Assembly (NCBI GenBank): GCA_037179515.1 | Contig: JAXCGZ010000085.1 | Coordinates: 85,001-149,000 of the forward strand | Reading direction: 5' to 3' | From: Halocaridina rubra | Lineage: Eukaryota > Arthropoda > Malacostraca > Decapoda > Atyidae | DNA length: 64,000 bases | Shown: in pieces, positions 21,678 through 34,026 of the stretch | How positions within the stretch are numbered: position 1 is the stretch's first letter | Layout of the letters: every line of letters begins with the position of its first letter | Position numbers and translations under genes: made by a program | Notes under the pieces: generated by a model | The model's database searches: none | What the model saw: the letters and a program-made list of their open reading frames with translations, nothing else | Told to the model about the DNA's origin: nothing

Positions 21678-22595
21678 ATGGCTCTGAACTATAGACCAGT
21701 TTCCTTGACCAGCATAGTTTGCAAAGTTATGGAGAAACTACTAAGGAAACATATCTCTCTTCACTTGGAATCCTTCAACTTTTTGTCAGTGAGGCAACAT
21801 GGCTTCAGAGAAGGTAGATCAACAGTAACAAACTTATTAGAATTTTATGATGAGGTAGGCCAAATCTTACAGGAAAGAGAGGGCTGGGCAGATTGCATAT
21901 TCCTAGACTTCCAGAAAGCGTTTTACACTGCTCCACATGGGAGACTTATTAGGAAGCTGCAAGCAATGGCTAGAATAGGTGGAAATGTTTTGGAATGGAT
22001 AAAAACTTACTCAGAAGGAAGGGAACAGAGGGTTAGAGTAAGACACTCAGTGTCTGAATGGAGAAGAGTTAGTAGTGGAGTTCCACAGGGTTCAGTTTTA
22101 GGGCCACTTTTGTTCCTTGTATATGTAAATGACCTACCAGAGTCTGTAAATTCATTCATGAATATGTTTGCAGATGATGCAAAGATTGTGAAGAAAGTAA
22201 GAAACGAGAACAATGGTAGAGAACTTCAGGAGGATCTAAATAATCTGCATGAGTGGTCAGAAAAGTGGCTAATGAAATTCAATACTTCAGAATGTAAGGT
22301 AATGAGAATGGGTACAAGTGCAAGAAGGCCCAAGCTTTACTACTCGGTGGCTGGAGTACAACTTCAAGAGACAGAAAATAAGAGATCTAGGAGTAAACAT
22401 ACTGGCAGATTTGTCTCAAGAAATACATATAAATGGCATAGTAAGGGCAGCATATGCATTCTTATTAAATGTAAGGGTAGCCTTCAGGCACATGGACAAG
22501 GAAATGTTCAGAAATATTTATGTAACCTATGTGAAGCCAAAACTCGAATATGCAGCCCCCTTTTGGAATCCGCACTTGAAAAAGCACATAGCTAA
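21678..22595 (+). pseudogene. LINE-beta copy 4 RT
   Basis: The frame shows [40 protein letters not shown] (Tyr and Ala replace the usual Asp-Thr-Val), [13 protein letters not shown] and FADDAKIVKKV. After about residue 230 a frameshift replaces the proper sequence. The C-terminal domain continues in another frame from about 22390, and again in the duplicated block, to the stop at 23297. Confidence 0.88.
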
Positions 22596-23233
22596 GCTTG
22601 AAAAAGTTCAAAGACATGCCACGAAACTGGTGCCAGAAATACGCAATCTCAGTTATGATGAGAGGCTGAGGGAATTAGACTTACCATCACTCGAAGCTAG
22701 AAGAGTGAGGGGGGATATGGTGACAGTCTTTAAATTCCTTCATGGTTATGATAGAGTGGATAGGGATCGATATTTTGATATGGCTGGCTCTAGAACTAGA
22801 GGTCATAGTTTGAAGCTTGGTAAGAAAACTTCTTTGCAGGATGTGAGGAAATACTTTTTCAGTGTAAGAGTAGTTGATAATTGGAATTGGCTAAGCCCTT
22901 TTGGAATCCGCACTTGAAAAAGAACATAGCTAAGCTTGAAAAAGTTCAAAGACATGCCACGAAACTGGTGCCAGAAATACGCAATCTTAGTTATGATGAG
23001 AGGCTGAGGGAATTAGACTTACCATCACTGGAAGCTAGAAGAGTGAGGGGGGATATGGTGACAGTCTTTAAATTCCTTCATGGTTATGATAGAGTGGATA
23101 GGGATCGATATTTTGATATGGCTGGCTCTAGAACTAGAGGTCATAGTTTGAAGCTTGGTAAGAAAACTTCTTTGCAGGATGTAAGGAAATACTTTTTCAG
23201 TGTAAGAGTAGTTGATAACTGGAATTGGCTAAG
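22558..23233 (+). repeat. 338-bp direct tandem duplication inside LINE-beta copy 4
   Basis: The unit from CCTTTTGGAATCCGCACTTG to TTGGAATTGGCTAAGC occurs twice in a row. The joint is at about 22895. The units differ at only a few bases (for example CACATAGC against AACATAGC, AATCTCAG against AATCTTAG, CACTCGAA against CACTGGAA). Confidence 0.92.
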
Positions 23234-23387
23234 CGAGGAGGTAGTTAATGCTATCTCAATCCATAGTTTTAAGGACAGGTATGATAAGTATCACTAAGTA
23301 TAAAATGGAACCGATGAGGAGACGGGAAGATACGAGCTTCGGGCTCTTTCCCGTAAACACAATTAGGTAATCACAATTAGGTAATCA

Positions 23388-23496
<109 letters not shown>

Positions 23497-23558
23497 TAAA
23501 AGTATGAAGTGAGATTGGAGAAAATGAGCAAAAACAGAAAAGCATCATTGTAAACGCT

Positions 23559-23915
23559 GTGCTTCTCACTCTCTCGTCCAGCCAAATTGTTTATTGTGCT
23601 CATTCGCTGTCATTACTTATTTTCAACATGAAGATGTCGTTAGTGCTTCGGCTGGATGACCAGCATCAACAGCGCATCCCAGTGAGCTTCATGTTGATTC
23701 AGGAGAGAGCATATAGATTGTTTAATGCCGTGAAAATGGGAAAGGGGGCAAGAAGAAGCGTCACCCACATGTTCTTGTGCTCATTCACTGGTGTTAAGCT
23801 GTTCGACCCAAAGTTGTATATGGGGCCTGAAATTATCCAGATGCAAGCCAGCCACAGTACTAAAGATAATCATTACTGCATAGCGTCGTTTTACTATTTT
23901 TATGTCTTAGATTAA
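23559..23915 (+). pseudogene. CENPB/Tigger-type transposase fragment (tentative)
   Basis: The open frame is 118 aa. The stretch LDDQHQQRIPVSFMLIQERA then YRLFN resembles the second helix-turn-helix of CENPB-type transposases, where the pattern is W..Q....IPIS...I.EKA..L. No DDE catalytic region is present. The rest (for example VTHMFLCSFTGVKLFDPK) is unrecognised. With the Tigger-like terminus at 24413 this supports a short relic, but homology is judged by eye only. Confidence 0.4.
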
Positions 23916-24127
23916 AATCTTAGATTATTTTTCTATGTTTTAGAGTATTTATGTTCATCATTAGTGGGGGTTTAGGTTCAAATTACTGTATAGGAGTTTC
24001 AACTTAAGTTGAAATCTGGGTTAACTCAGTTGTCAGGAAAAGAACCCTGATGTTAAATGGAGACCCCATATACAATAAATTCAATTACTTCAAAAATCCA
24101 AATAACAAATAAATAAATATAATAAAG

Positions 24128-24236
<109 letters not shown>

Positions 24237-24415
24237 AACAGTGCTCCTAGCTGTGTATTCGTCTGCCACGCTCAGTAACTGTTCAGTGTGCAAAGTTTGT
24301 ATTTGCCACAAGAACCAAGTGTGTAAAAAAATTTATTTATTTATAATTTATGGGCCTGCATTGCAACGGTGCAACATTGTAAATTGAGGACCATGTAAAC
24401 TGAGGACCCCCTGTA

Positions 24416-26095
24416 TTAGGTTATGTTGTCGTATGGTTTTATCCTATGACTATACTAGACTCGAAGTCGTAGAGTTATATCTCACTAGAATGACACCAAT
24501 GTCGTATTATTCTTTATCTGTTACTAAACTGATAGAATGTGAGGTGATAAAAGATATGCACAGGTTGTTTAATATTTAAGTTTTTTAGTTATACACTTAT
24601 TCTATGCCTCAAAGCTCCCCGTCCCCTTAAGGTAAACTCTAAGATCTTATTTGTGCCCCGAATAACTAGTCACTAAAACTCCCCTCTCTAATTGCTTCTT
24701 ACTTTCTTGTATGACCAAGATGGTAGGGTGTGGTAGGCTTAGACAGCCTCACCCAATAGGCTTCTAGAGAAAAGGGGGTGCCTGCCCATTTTGTGTAGTG
24801 TTAGGGGCGTGGCTATAAAAAGACCAATCTGATACAAGGAGGGCCTATATGTGTATTATCACAAGTGCATGCTGATACGTACATGTAGATATTGGTTTTT
24901 GGCTCTCGTGGGAATGACTGGAAACTGTGTGACAATTTTGACCTCTATCGGCAACTGGCGCCAATGTGTTAGAGGCCTGTGGGATGAACCATAGATCTCT
25001 TGTCATTTCTCTGTAAAGACACATCCTCCCCAAGAAACCACACTGGAAAATATCAGTTATGCCACTTGAACACCCCTGATACAACGTGGGCTATGTTCTG
25101 TTACTTTCCTACATTAAATTTCTTTACGACACTCCCCACCACCACCCTGAAATGTCCCATTTCAGACGAAGCATTATACATTTTAGAGTTTTATACTTGT
25201 TAACTATAATTATTTCGGCAAAAAAAAAAAAAAATGGGGCAGCATTATCTAATCTGATGACTTGAGACATACAATTTCATATAATTATCTAAACAGGATA
25301 TTTCTGTGCTACATCTCAAAGTTTCACATAATTATCTAAATAGATTATATATAAAAAAAATTCCCTATGCTCCTGAATCCTTGCTAAAGTTTCCTGAAAG
25401 AAACTGTTTTGTCAAGGGACTTAATATATATAAAACAAGGGATTTTTGAAATGGACAAACAAAAGAAAAATAAGTTTCTTACAATAAGCATTGTAATTAA
25501 AGAAAAAATCAAAATTAAGTATGCACAATTAAAATATATAGCTACTAATGAGTGACAAAATGATTATTAGTTATTTCAGTAAAGAGAAGTTAAACTTTTA
25601 TATTTAAAACAACAATTCAATGCTAGTTTTAAGGAAAAACTAATTAAAAATGGCTATAATTCCCAATTAACATAAAATGCAGTTGGTTTATCAACAAAAA
25701 TTATCATAGTGCCAAATCAAAATACAAGCACTGTTGATGAATGACAACCATTCATTAATGACATGTACTATATTAAACCTTGTATATTAAACCAGCTGCC
25801 CATTGCGATACTACAGCTGAAGGCTTCTTGAACTTAAATAGGTCTGTCCAGGACAGTTCAATGTTAAGTCTTCCTTCAGTTACGGTTCTTTTTCTATGCC
25901 TACAGCTACACTGAATATTCTTGGATATTTATCACACATCTTGTATTATCTCTTCACATCTGACAAGATATTACACTCCCCATCTCTGTTTCTCTTTACT
26001 TTATGTATTCTTCGTACCCAGGCCCGATGAGGGCTGTTTTATTTTATAATTTTTTTTTGCCCGTCCTGGTGTAACAATCATAAAAAAAAAAAAAC
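24416..26095 (+). repeat. Dispersed repeat RA, copy 2 (longest)
   Basis: The left part (to about 25200) matches 45733-46438: TGACTATACTAGACTC, GTCGTAGAGT, CCAATGTCGTATTATT, CTTAAGGTAAA and AGAGGCCT. The right part (from about 25100) matches 1-1200. It ends TAACAATCAT plus an A-run. No protein-coding frame is evident. A small open frame at 24845-25084 on the minus strand resembles nothing I know. It may be a non-autonomous element, but terminal structures are unresolved. Confidence 0.7.
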
Positions 26096-27405
<1,310 letters not shown>

Positions 27406-27573
27406 AGAACATAAGAAAACATAAGAATAGAGGACACTGCAACATGCCTACTGGCACACACGAGGCAGCTCCATTTTTGAATTGTATTTTCAGCATGTCT
27501 AACCTATTCTATTCTACTCTACTTATTTATTCTGTTTTTCTTTTTATGATTTTTCTAATAAGCACTAACCTAT

Positions 27574-30500
27574 TCATACCCACCCTACCTCTGTCATATG
27601 TCTATCTAATCTACATTTGAAGGTGTCTAAGGTATTGGCATTTACTATTCTACTAGGAAGCTTGTTCCATGCATCAGCTATTCTATTACCAAAGCAATTT
27701 TTACCAATTTCCCTTCTGAACCTAAATTTATCAAGCTTAAATCCATTATTACGAGTTCTGGTTTGATCATGAATTTTTAAAACTTTATTAATATCTCCCT
27801 TGTTAATCCCTTTAAACCATTTATACACTTCAATCATATCCCCCCTAACTCTTCGCCTCTCTAGAGAATGTAGATTAAGTTTTTTTAATCTGTCCTCATA
27901 TGGTAGATTTCTGATATTGTGTATCATCTTGGTCATTCTTCGTTGCACTCTCTCCAAGGATTCAATTTCCATTCTATAATAGGGTGACCAGAATTGCACA
28001 GCATAATCTAAATGGGGCCTAACTAATTCAAGATAGAGCTGCAAAATAACTTTTTCCGTCCTATTGCTGACGCTTCTTGAGATAAATCCTAAAATTCTGT
28101 TTGCTTTATTTCTGACTGCTGTGCATTGCTCTCTTGGCTTAAGACTACTACTCACAAGAACTCCCAAATCCCTTTCACACTGAGAACTCATGATTTCATG
28201 GTTATTTAGCTTATAACTAGTATTGTCTTTTATAGTACCCATTTTAACTACTTTACATTTTTCAACATTAAATTCCATTTGCCATTTGTCTGACCATTCA
28301 GATAATCTATTTAGATCTTCCTGTAAAGCATGAATGTCTTCTTTTCCATTTATAGTTCTACCTATTTTAGTGTCGTCTGCGAATTTACTTAGGTTACTAC
28401 TGATATCCGAATCCAGATCATTTAGATATACGATGAATAATAGAGGACCCAGTACCGAGCCTTGTGGTACCCCGCTTGTAACCGAGCCCCACTCTGATTT
28501 CTCTCCATTTATGCAAACCCTCTGTTTTCTGTCTTTTAACCATTGTTTGATCCATCTGAGCACAGCTCCTCCTATACCATGAGCTTCCAGCTTTTTAACT
28601 AATCTTTTGTGAGGAACTCTATCAAAAGCTTTGCTAAAATCTAGATATATTGTATCATATTCTTTGCCACAATCTACTGCCTCGTAAACTTCTGAATAAA
28701 AAGACAGTAAGTTTGTAAGGCACGAAAAACCCTTAAGAAACCCGTGTTGTGAAAGTTTTATCAGTCTGTGTAATTCTAGATGTGCCCTTATTTTATTTGC
28801 AATTATGGATTCTAGAATCTTACCCACTGTTGACGTTAAACTTACCGGCCTATAATTATTCTTTTTAACACGTTCTCCTTTTTTAAATATTGGTACCACA
28901 TCTGCCAATTTCCACTCCATGGGTACCGATCCTAATTTTATTGAATTATTAAATAATGCAGTTAGAGGACAACTAAGCTCTTTCTTGCATTCCTTTAATA
29001 TTCTAGCATATATTCCATCAGGTCCCGGAGATTTATGAGCCTTTAATTTATCTATTTCTTTTATTACCTCCTCTCTCGTAATATTTATTGAACTAAGTAT
29101 ATTATCGGAACTGTCTCTGTAAATGGATTCTACTTCCGGAATATTTTCCAAGTTTTCATTTGTAAATACAGATAAGAAATAATCATTTAAACATGTACAC
29201 ATCACTTTATCGTCATCTGTGATATGGCCATTGGCTACTTCAATTGGTCCGACTTTTTCCTTAAATTTTGTTTGATAATGTTGATAAAACCCTTTAGGAT
29301 TTTCTTTAGCTTCTCCTGCTATTCGAACTTCGTATTTTCTTTTCGACTCTCTAACTATCTTTTTAACTTCCCTGTTTAGCTGTATATATTGCTGCCTCAC
29401 CTGCTCTTCACCTCTTTTTAGTTTCCTGTATATTCCTCTTTTAATACCTATAAGATTCTTTATTCTATTGTTCATCCATTTAGGGTCATTTTTTCTTGAT
29501 CTGCAATGTTTCATGGGAATATAGTCTCTCTGACTATTCTTAAGAGTCATGACAAAATTGTTATATTCCTCATCCAAATTTATATTAACTGACGGGCTGC
29601 TGTTCTTTCCTGTGAGAGAATTTAATGTATTGATCTTATCTTGTGATAATCCTTGGCATGTGGTACCCAAATTTCGGGGTAATCCGCTACCTGCGACCTG
29701 ACCTGCTGGATTAACTACCCACATCTGTACCCCAGAAATCCCTTCCCATACCTCATTAGATAATTTAGTTTTTAAGCCCTCAAAATCTCCTGCTCTAAAG
29801 TTTGGAACAATATTCTTATTTTCCTTTATAGTTTCCTTGAAAATTATGTTAAATCTAATGGAATCATGGTCACTGTTGCCCAATTTTTCACCAACTTCTA
29901 AATTTGTAACCATATTCTCTCTATTACTAAGAACTAAATCTAGTGTATTCACCCCCCGTGTTGCTTCATGTACATGCTGAGAAAGGAAATTGTCTTCTAC
30001 TACTTCCAAAAACTCCTTAGAGCTACTATCACCTGTTATGGTTTCCCAGTTAATATGTCTAAAATTAAAATCGCCTACAATGCAAACTCTCTTTGACCTG
30101 CTCACTTTAGAAATTTCATCGTATATAACTTGCGACTCTATATTATCTAGATCAGGTGGTCTGTAGACTACTCCTACAACTAGACTTTCTATATTATTTT
30201 TAATTTCAACCCATAAGGTTTCTGAATTTAGATTTGTCTTAATTCCAGACTTAATGCAGCTTCTGAGGCTATCTTTAATATACATAATTACCCCTCCCCC
30301 TCTTTTATCTGCACTACGATCAGCATTATAAAGTTTATATCCTGTAATTATGTACTCAGCTTTAAGGTGTTTGCTTTCTAATTTAATCCAACTTTCACTA
30401 ATGCATATTATATCCGGTCTCTCACTACATACTATGGCTCTCAGTTCTTCTATCTTGTTACCTAAACTACGGCTATTTGTATAATATACTTTTAAACTTT

Positions 30501-30645
30501 CTCTAGCTTCACCCTTCTTGTGGCTATTCTTTTTGTTAATATTTGTTCTATGTAACAAATGGTTCTTATCCTTAGACTCCCAGTTATTTGACCCACTATT
30601 TACTGAACCCTTACTGACTAATTTCTCTGCACAAGTATTAATCAT
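27574..30645 (-). CDS. LINE-gamma copy 1 ORF2: endonuclease-reverse transcriptase (intact)
   Basis: The frame opens upstream, but the first ATG is at 30645, giving 1023 aa. The APE-type endonuclease occupies about residues 45-280: [52 protein letters not shown] and [10 protein letters not shown] basic linker follows. RT shows [68 protein letters not shown] and the catalytic KFADDTKIG. The CR1 C-terminal domain includes [14 protein letters not shown] and [12 protein letters not shown]. It would nick target DNA and prime cDNA synthesis on LINE RNA. The W-to-C and V-to-I changes near the C-terminus are unlike copies 2, 4 and 6. No stop or frameshift, so it is potentially functional. Confidence 0.93.
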   Translation of the reverse strand: MINTCAEKLVSKGSVNSGSNNWESKDKNHLLHRTNINKKNSHKKGEARESLKVYYTNSRSLGNKIEELRAIVCSERPDIICISESWIKLESKHLKAEYIITGYKLYNADRSADKRGGGVIMYIKDSLRSCIKSGIKTNLNSETLWVEIKNNIESLVVGVVYRPPDLDNIESQVIYDEISKVSRSKRVCIVGDFNFRHINWETITGDSSSKEFLEVVEDNFLSQHVHEATRGVNTLDLVLSNRENMVTNLEVGEKLGNSDHDSIRFNIIFKETIKENKNIVPNFRAGDFEGLKTKLSNEVWEGISGVQMWVVNPAGQVAGSGLPRNLGTTCQGLSQDKINTLNSLTGKNSSPSVNINLDEEYNNFVMTLKNSQRDYIPMKHCRSRKNDPKWMNNRIKNLIGIKRGIYRKLKRGEEQVRQQYIQLNREVKKIVRESKRKYEVRIAGEAKENPKGFYQHYQTKFKEKVGPIEVANGHITDDDKVMCTCLNDYFLSVFTNENLENIPEVESIYRDSSDNILSSINITREEVIKEIDKLKAHKSPGPDGIYARILKECKKELSCPLTALFNNSIKLGSVPMEWKLADVVPIFKKGERVKKNNYRPVSLTSTVGKILESIIANKIRAHLELHRLIKLSQHGFLKGFSCLTNLLSFYSEVYEAVDCGKEYDTIYLDFSKAFDRVPHKRLVKKLEAHGIGGAVLRWIKQWLKDRKQRVCINGEKSEWGSVTSGVPQGSVLGPLLFIVYLNDLDSDISSNLSKFADDTKIGRTINGKEDIHALQEDLNRLSEWSDKWQMEFNVEKCKVVKMGTIKDNTSYKLNNHEIMSSQCERDLGVLVSSSLKPREQCTAVRNKANRILGFISRSVSNRTEKVILQLYLELVRPHLDYAVQFWSPYYRMEIESLERVQRRMTKMIHNIRNLPYEDRLKKLNLHSLERRRVRGDMIEVYKWFKGINKGDINKVLKIHDQTRTRNNGFKLDKFRFRREIGKNCFGNRIADAWNKLPSRIVNANTLDTFKCRLDRHMTEVGWV

Positions 30646-30659
30646 TTCATTATTTGTGT

Positions 30660-31649
30660 CTAACAAAACCCCCCTACCTCTCTGTCTATCATACCAGCCA
30701 ATACCGAGACACCTGAATTAGAAAGATGCACTCCATCCCTTGCATACATATGCGTACGACTAGTGAAGTGATCCCACCCGTCTATAAAACCTATATTATT
30801 CTCCCGACAGAAGACTTTCATCCTAGCATTTACTCCTATAGCTCGAGACCACCACTCTGAACTTTGGCTAAGCCTAGGGAGAATACCACACATCACAGGA
30901 ACTGCACCCCTTTTCCTAATCTTATCCAGGGCTTGTCTATACAACCTAATCAGCTCTTCACTTCTACCATCCTGCACGTCATTTCCCCCAGCTATCAAAC
31001 AAACAACATCTTTTTTCTCAATCCAGCTATTTATTGACTCACCCACCTTCTTTATACCTGCTCCAGGGAAAAAATATTTTCCTCTAACTCTATGCCTGAG
31101 TTTCCTGTCTACATATCTGCATAGTGAATCCCCTACAATTACCAAAGAACGAGACTTATCCGGAGGATGGGTTACTCCGACCTTGGGAGACTTACCTAGG
31201 CTCTTGACCTGAGAGCTTTTCCCACTTCCATTTTTACGATCGCTAGTACACCTATCTGACTCTATGGTTCCTGAAGAATTGCTGCCGCCACTGTCACATT
31301 CATCTCTAAGTGACCTAAATGAATTAGCAACCTGTAGTCTAAAAGTATCATTTTTCTTAAGAACCATTTTCGTTGAACCCTTATTCACAACTTTCCAGTC
31401 GTCTTCATTATTCAATCGACCCTTCCTGGTTAACACCTCTACTTTACCTCTCAGATCCCTGTTCTCCTCAGCTAAGGATCTGACCTCCTGCCTGACTGCG
31501 GCCAACTCATTTCTTAAATTAAAAATGAGTTTGCTTGCGTCAGACGAGGACAAATCCCCAGCACAGCCACAAACAGCACCAACAACGACACCACCACCAA
31601 CACCACTACCACTAACACCACCAGCACAAAGAACACCACCACTCTCCAT
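30660..31649 (-). CDS. LINE-gamma copy 1 ORF1: esterase-type CR1 ORF1 protein (intact)
   Basis: The start is the ATG at 31649 ([11 protein letters not shown]), giving 329 aa. After a Gly/Val/Cys-rich N-terminus comes a predicted coiled coil (about residues 45-85: [20 protein letters not shown]), a Ser/Lys-rich linker, and an SGNH-hydrolase domain from about residue 170. Block I is [10 protein letters not shown], block III is AGGNDVQDG and block V is DGVHLSNSG, supplying Ser, Gly, Asn, and Asp/His. Esterase-type ORF1 proteins are established in CR1/L2 LINEs and are thought to aid RNP or membrane/lipid interactions. The stop overlaps the open frame of ORF2, and the ORF2 ATG lies 14 nt after it. 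Confidence 0.92.
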   Translation of the reverse strand: MESGGVLCAGGVSGSGVGGGVVVGAVCGCAGDLSSSDASKLIFNLRNELAAVRQEVRSLAEENRDLRGKVEVLTRKGRLNNEDDWKVVNKGSTKMVLKKNDTFRLQVANSFRSLRDECDSGGSNSSGTIESDRCTSDRKNGSGKSSQVKSLGKSPKVGVTHPPDKSRSLVIVGDSLCRYVDRKLRHRVRGKYFFPGAGIKKVGESINSWIEKKDVVCLIAGGNDVQDGRSEELIRLYRQALDKIRKRGAVPVMCGILPRLSQSSEWWSRAIGVNARMKVFCRENNIGFIDGWDHFTSRTHMYARDGVHLSNSGVSVLAGMIDREVGGFC

Positions 31650-31705
31650 TGTACTAAGTTTGGTCAAGATTAGAGCTACTGGAAGCACGTCCTCACTGGA
31701 AGAAC

Positions 31706-32026
<321 letters not shown>

Positions 32027-32190
32027 AACATAAGAACATAAGAATAGAGGACACTGCAACATGCCTACTGGCACACACGAGGCAGCTCCATTTTTGAATT
32101 GTATTTTCAGCATGTCTAACCTATTCTATTCTACTCTACTTATTTATTCTGTTTTTCTTTTTATGATTTTTCTAATAAGCACTAACCTAA

Positions 32191-33013
32191 TCATACCCAC
32201 CCTACCTCTGTCATATGTCTATCTAATCTACATTTGAAGGTGTCTAAGGTATTGGCATTTACTATCCTACTAGGAAGCTTGTTCCATGCATCAGCTACTC
32301 TATTACCAAACCAATTTTTACCAATTTCCCTTCTGAACCTAAATTTATCAAGCTTAAATCCATTATTACGAGTTCTGGTTTGATCATGAATTTTTAAAAC
32401 TTTATTAATATCTCCCTTGTTAATCCCTTTAAACCATTTATACACTTCAATCATATCCCCCCTAACTCTTCGCCTCTCTAGAGAATGTAGATTAAGTTTT
32501 TTTAATCTGTCCTCATATGGTAGATTTCTGATATTGTGTATCATCTTGGTCATTCTTCGTTGCACTCTCTCCAAGGATTCAATTTCCATTCTATAATAGG
32601 GTGACCAGAATTGCACAGCATAATCTAAATGGGGCCTAACTAATGCAAGATAGAGCTGCAAAATAACTTTTTCCGTCCTATTGCTGACGCTTCTTGAGAT
32701 AAATCCTAAAATTCTGTTTGCTTTATTTCTGACTGCTGTGCATTGCTCTCTTGGCTTAAGACTACTACTCACAAGAACTCCCAAATCCCTTTCACACTGA
32801 GAACTCATGATTTCTTGGTTATTTAGCTTATAACTAGTATTGTCTTTTATAGTACCCATTTTAACTACTTTACATTTTTCAACATTAAATTCCATTTGCC
32901 ATTTGTCCGACCATTCAGATAATCTATTTAGATCTTCCTGTAAAGCATGAATGTCTTCTTTTCCATTTATAGTTCTACCTATTTTAGTGTCGTCTGCGAA
33001 TTTACTTAGGTTA
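32191..33013 (-). pseudogene. Outer LINE-gamma ORF2, C-terminal part
   Basis: From [13 protein letters not shown] through [28 protein letters not shown] and [14 protein letters not shown] to the terminal HMTEVGWV, all open. It is separated from its own first part by the copy 2 insertion. The open frame continues by chance into antisense ORF1 of copy 2, giving a spurious 405-aa fusion. Confidence 0.9.
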
Positions 33014-33022
33014 CTTAGTACA

Positions 33023-34012
33023 ATGGAGAGTGGTGGTGTTCTTTGTGCTGGTGGTGTTAGTGGTAGTGGTGTTGGTAGTTGTGTCGTTGTTGGTGCTGTT
33101 TGTGGCTGTGCTGGGGATTTGTCCTCGTCTGACGCAAGCAAACTCATTTTTAATTTAAGAAATGAGTTGGCCGCAGTCAGGCAGGAGGTCAGATCCTTAG
33201 CTGAGGAGAACAGGGATCTGAGAGGTAAAGTAGAGGTGTTAACCAGGAAGGGTCGATTGAATAATGAAGACGACTGGAAAGTTGTAAATAAGGGTTCAAC
33301 GAAAATGGTTCTTAAGAAAAATGATACTTTTAGACTACAGGTTGCTAATTCATTTAGGTCACTTAGAGATGAATGTGACAGTGGCGGCAGCAATTCTTCA
33401 GGAACCATAGAGTCAGATAGGTGTACTAGCGATCGTAAAAATGGAAGTGGGAAAAGCTCTCAGGTCAAGAGCCTAGGTAAGTCTCCCAAGGTCGGAGTAA
33501 CCCATCCTCCGGATAAGTCTCGTTCTTTGGTAATTGTAGGGGATTCACTATGCAGATATGTAGACAGGAAACTCAGGCATAGAGTTAGAGGAAAATATTT
33601 TTTCCCTGGAGCAGGTATGAAGAAGGTGGGTGAGTCAATAAATAGCTGGATTGAGAAAAAAGATGTTGTTTGTTTGATAGCTGGGGGAAATGACGTGCAG
33701 GATGGTAGAAGTGAAGAGCTGATTAGGTTGTATAGACAAGCCCTGGATAAGATTAGGAAAAGGGGTGCAGTTCCTGTGATGTGTGGTATTCTCCCTAGGC
33801 TTAGCCAAAGTTCAGAGTGGTGGTCTCGAGCTATAGGAGTAAATGCTAGGATGAAAGTCTTCTGTCGGGAGAATAATATAGGTTTTATAGACGGGTGGGA
33901 TCACTTCACTAGTCGTAAGCATATGTATGCAAGGGATGGAGTGCATCTTTCTAATTCAGGTGTCTCGGTATTGGCTGGTATGATAGACAGAGAGGTAGGG
34001 GGGTTTTGTTAG
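33023..34012 (+). CDS. LINE-gamma copy 2 ORF1: esterase-type protein (intact)
   Basis: 329 aa, almost identical to copy 1. The visible differences are SGVGSCVV for SGVGGGVV near the N-terminus, GMKK for GIKK, and SRKHMY for SRTHMY. SGNH blocks [15 protein letters not shown] and DGVHLSNSG are all kept, as is the coiled coil. The ATG is at 33023. An upstream extension of this frame reads through the junction and is antisense to the outer ORF2, so I do not count it. The frame ends at TAG 34010-34012; the ORF2 ATG is at 34027. Confidence 0.92.
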   Translation: MESGGVLCAGGVSGSGVGSCVVVGAVCGCAGDLSSSDASKLIFNLRNELAAVRQEVRSLAEENRDLRGKVEVLTRKGRLNNEDDWKVVNKGSTKMVLKKNDTFRLQVANSFRSLRDECDSGGSNSSGTIESDRCTSDRKNGSGKSSQVKSLGKSPKVGVTHPPDKSRSLVIVGDSLCRYVDRKLRHRVRGKYFFPGAGMKKVGESINSWIEKKDVVCLIAGGNDVQDGRSEELIRLYRQALDKIRKRGAVPVMCGILPRLSQSSEWWSRAIGVNARMKVFCRENNIGFIDGWDHFTSRKHMYARDGVHLSNSGVSVLAGMIDREVGGFC

Positions 34013-34026
34013 ACACAAATAATGAA

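Larger units (their letters stand above)
21651..23387 (+). mobile_element. LINE-beta copy 4, 5'-truncated with internal tandem duplication
   Basis: It begins at the equivalent of PIFKKGRRDTALNYRPVS in RT and runs to the tail repeat at about 23387. It contains a 338-bp direct tandem duplication (22558-22895 and 22896-23233). A deletion near 22380 (AATAAGAGATC where others read AATGAGAGAGATC) shifts the frame. It is followed by CATA/AT repeats. Confidence 0.88.

Noticed and set aside
24416..25220. Solo LTR with a primer-binding site (TGGCGCCAATG near 24956)
   Set aside because: The match to a primer-binding site is not kept in the copy at 45733-46438 (CTTGGCATTGC), and I see no TG...CA-bounded terminal repeats.
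28334..28582. 82-codon ORF repeated identically at several LINE-gamma copies (36090, 48419, 49710)
   Set aside because: It is the complementary strand of the conserved RT region; conservation comes from the RT.
33530..33990. Host SGNH esterase gene
   Set aside because: The domain is inside a LINE ORF1 followed by LINE ORF2 and occurs in every full-length copy.
32951..34012. A 353-aa ORF starting upstream of LINE-gamma copy 2 ORF1, and a 472-aa one starting in (AT)n for copy 1
   Set aside because: The upstream residues come from antisense RT or from AT repeat. The other copies agree on the MESGGV start.
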